Shown: one piece after another, positions 13,025 through 13,025 of the stretch
How positions within the stretch are numbered: the first letter of the stretch is position 1
Layout: every line of letters begins with the position of its first letter
The notes under the pieces: generated by a model
The model's input: only the letters and a program-made list of their open reading frames with translations
Database searches by the model: none
What the model was told of the DNA's origin: nothing
DNA from: Candidatus Omnitrophota bacterium
GTDB taxonomy: Bacteria > Omnitrophota > Gorgyraeia > Gygaellales > Profunditerraquicolaceae
Assembly: GCA_016938245.1 (NCBI GenBank)
Contig: JAFGUY010000044.1
Location: 1 to 13,025 of the forward strand
Reading direction: 5' to 3'
DNA: 13,025 nt
Position numbers and translations under genes: made by a program

Positions 13025-13025
13025 A

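Overview
The window is a densely packed, single-strand (+) stretch of bacterial chromosome holding thirteen complete genes, a partial gene at the left edge, one broken gene near the right edge and a tRNA-Gln as the last feature. Twelve of the thirteen complete genes belong to recognisable core families. All reading frames abut or overlap. The largest gaps are 37 bases (before rny) and 70 bases (before ymdB), and no convincing promoter or terminator is visible. The block therefore looks like one long co-transcribed and translationally coupled unit. Base composition is moderate to somewhat AT-rich. The gene content points to an anaerobic, uncultured-type bacterium: an Fe-S scaffold, RNase Y with YmdB, and a four-subunit 2-oxoacid:ferredoxin oxidoreductase. 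The gene mix and style resemble candidate phyla such as Omnitrophota. That placement is an inference from general resemblance and was not tested.

Layout. 1-108: tail of an unidentified protein. 121-1117: NifU/IscU-type Fe-S scaffold, then 5-formyltetrahydrofolate cyclo-ligase. 1155-3567: RNase Y and the YmdB phosphodiesterase, separated by a strong palindromic repeat resembling a REP element. 3560-5263: an exported GH39-like protein whose acid/base glutamate appears to be missing; it overlaps the genes on both sides. 5247-6696: both subunits of exonuclease VII. 6696-8561: Dxs, the first enzyme of the MEP isoprenoid pathway. 8549-11080: delta (ferredoxin), alpha (VorB type), beta and gamma subunits of a 2-oxoacid:ferredoxin oxidoreductase. 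11073-12368: a compact glutamyl-tRNA synthetase. 12365-12934: a small secreted protein interrupted by an in-frame TAA. 12951-13024: tRNA-Gln(CUG) with encoded CCA.

How the genes work together. RNase Y and YmdB are a known neighbour pair in RNA turnover and signalling. XseA and XseB form one nuclease. Dxs consumes pyruvate, and the last MEP steps use 4Fe-4S enzymes that need low-potential electrons, so an Fe-S scaffold and a ferredoxin-reducing oxidoreductase in the same block make metabolic sense. GltX beside tRNA-Gln would fit the indirect (GatCAB) route to Gln-tRNA if the genome lacks GlnRS. These links are inferences from proximity.

I found no mobile element, CRISPR array or phage module, and no clear new multi-gene system. 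The most unusual signals are at residue scale. A nonsense codon sits at the exact position where an internal repeat predicts Glu. Three enzymes have substitutions at expected catalytic or metal-binding positions (GH39-like, XseA, YmdB). GltX lacks its usual zinc-region insert. Two unrelated non-triplet tandem repeats lie inside vorB.
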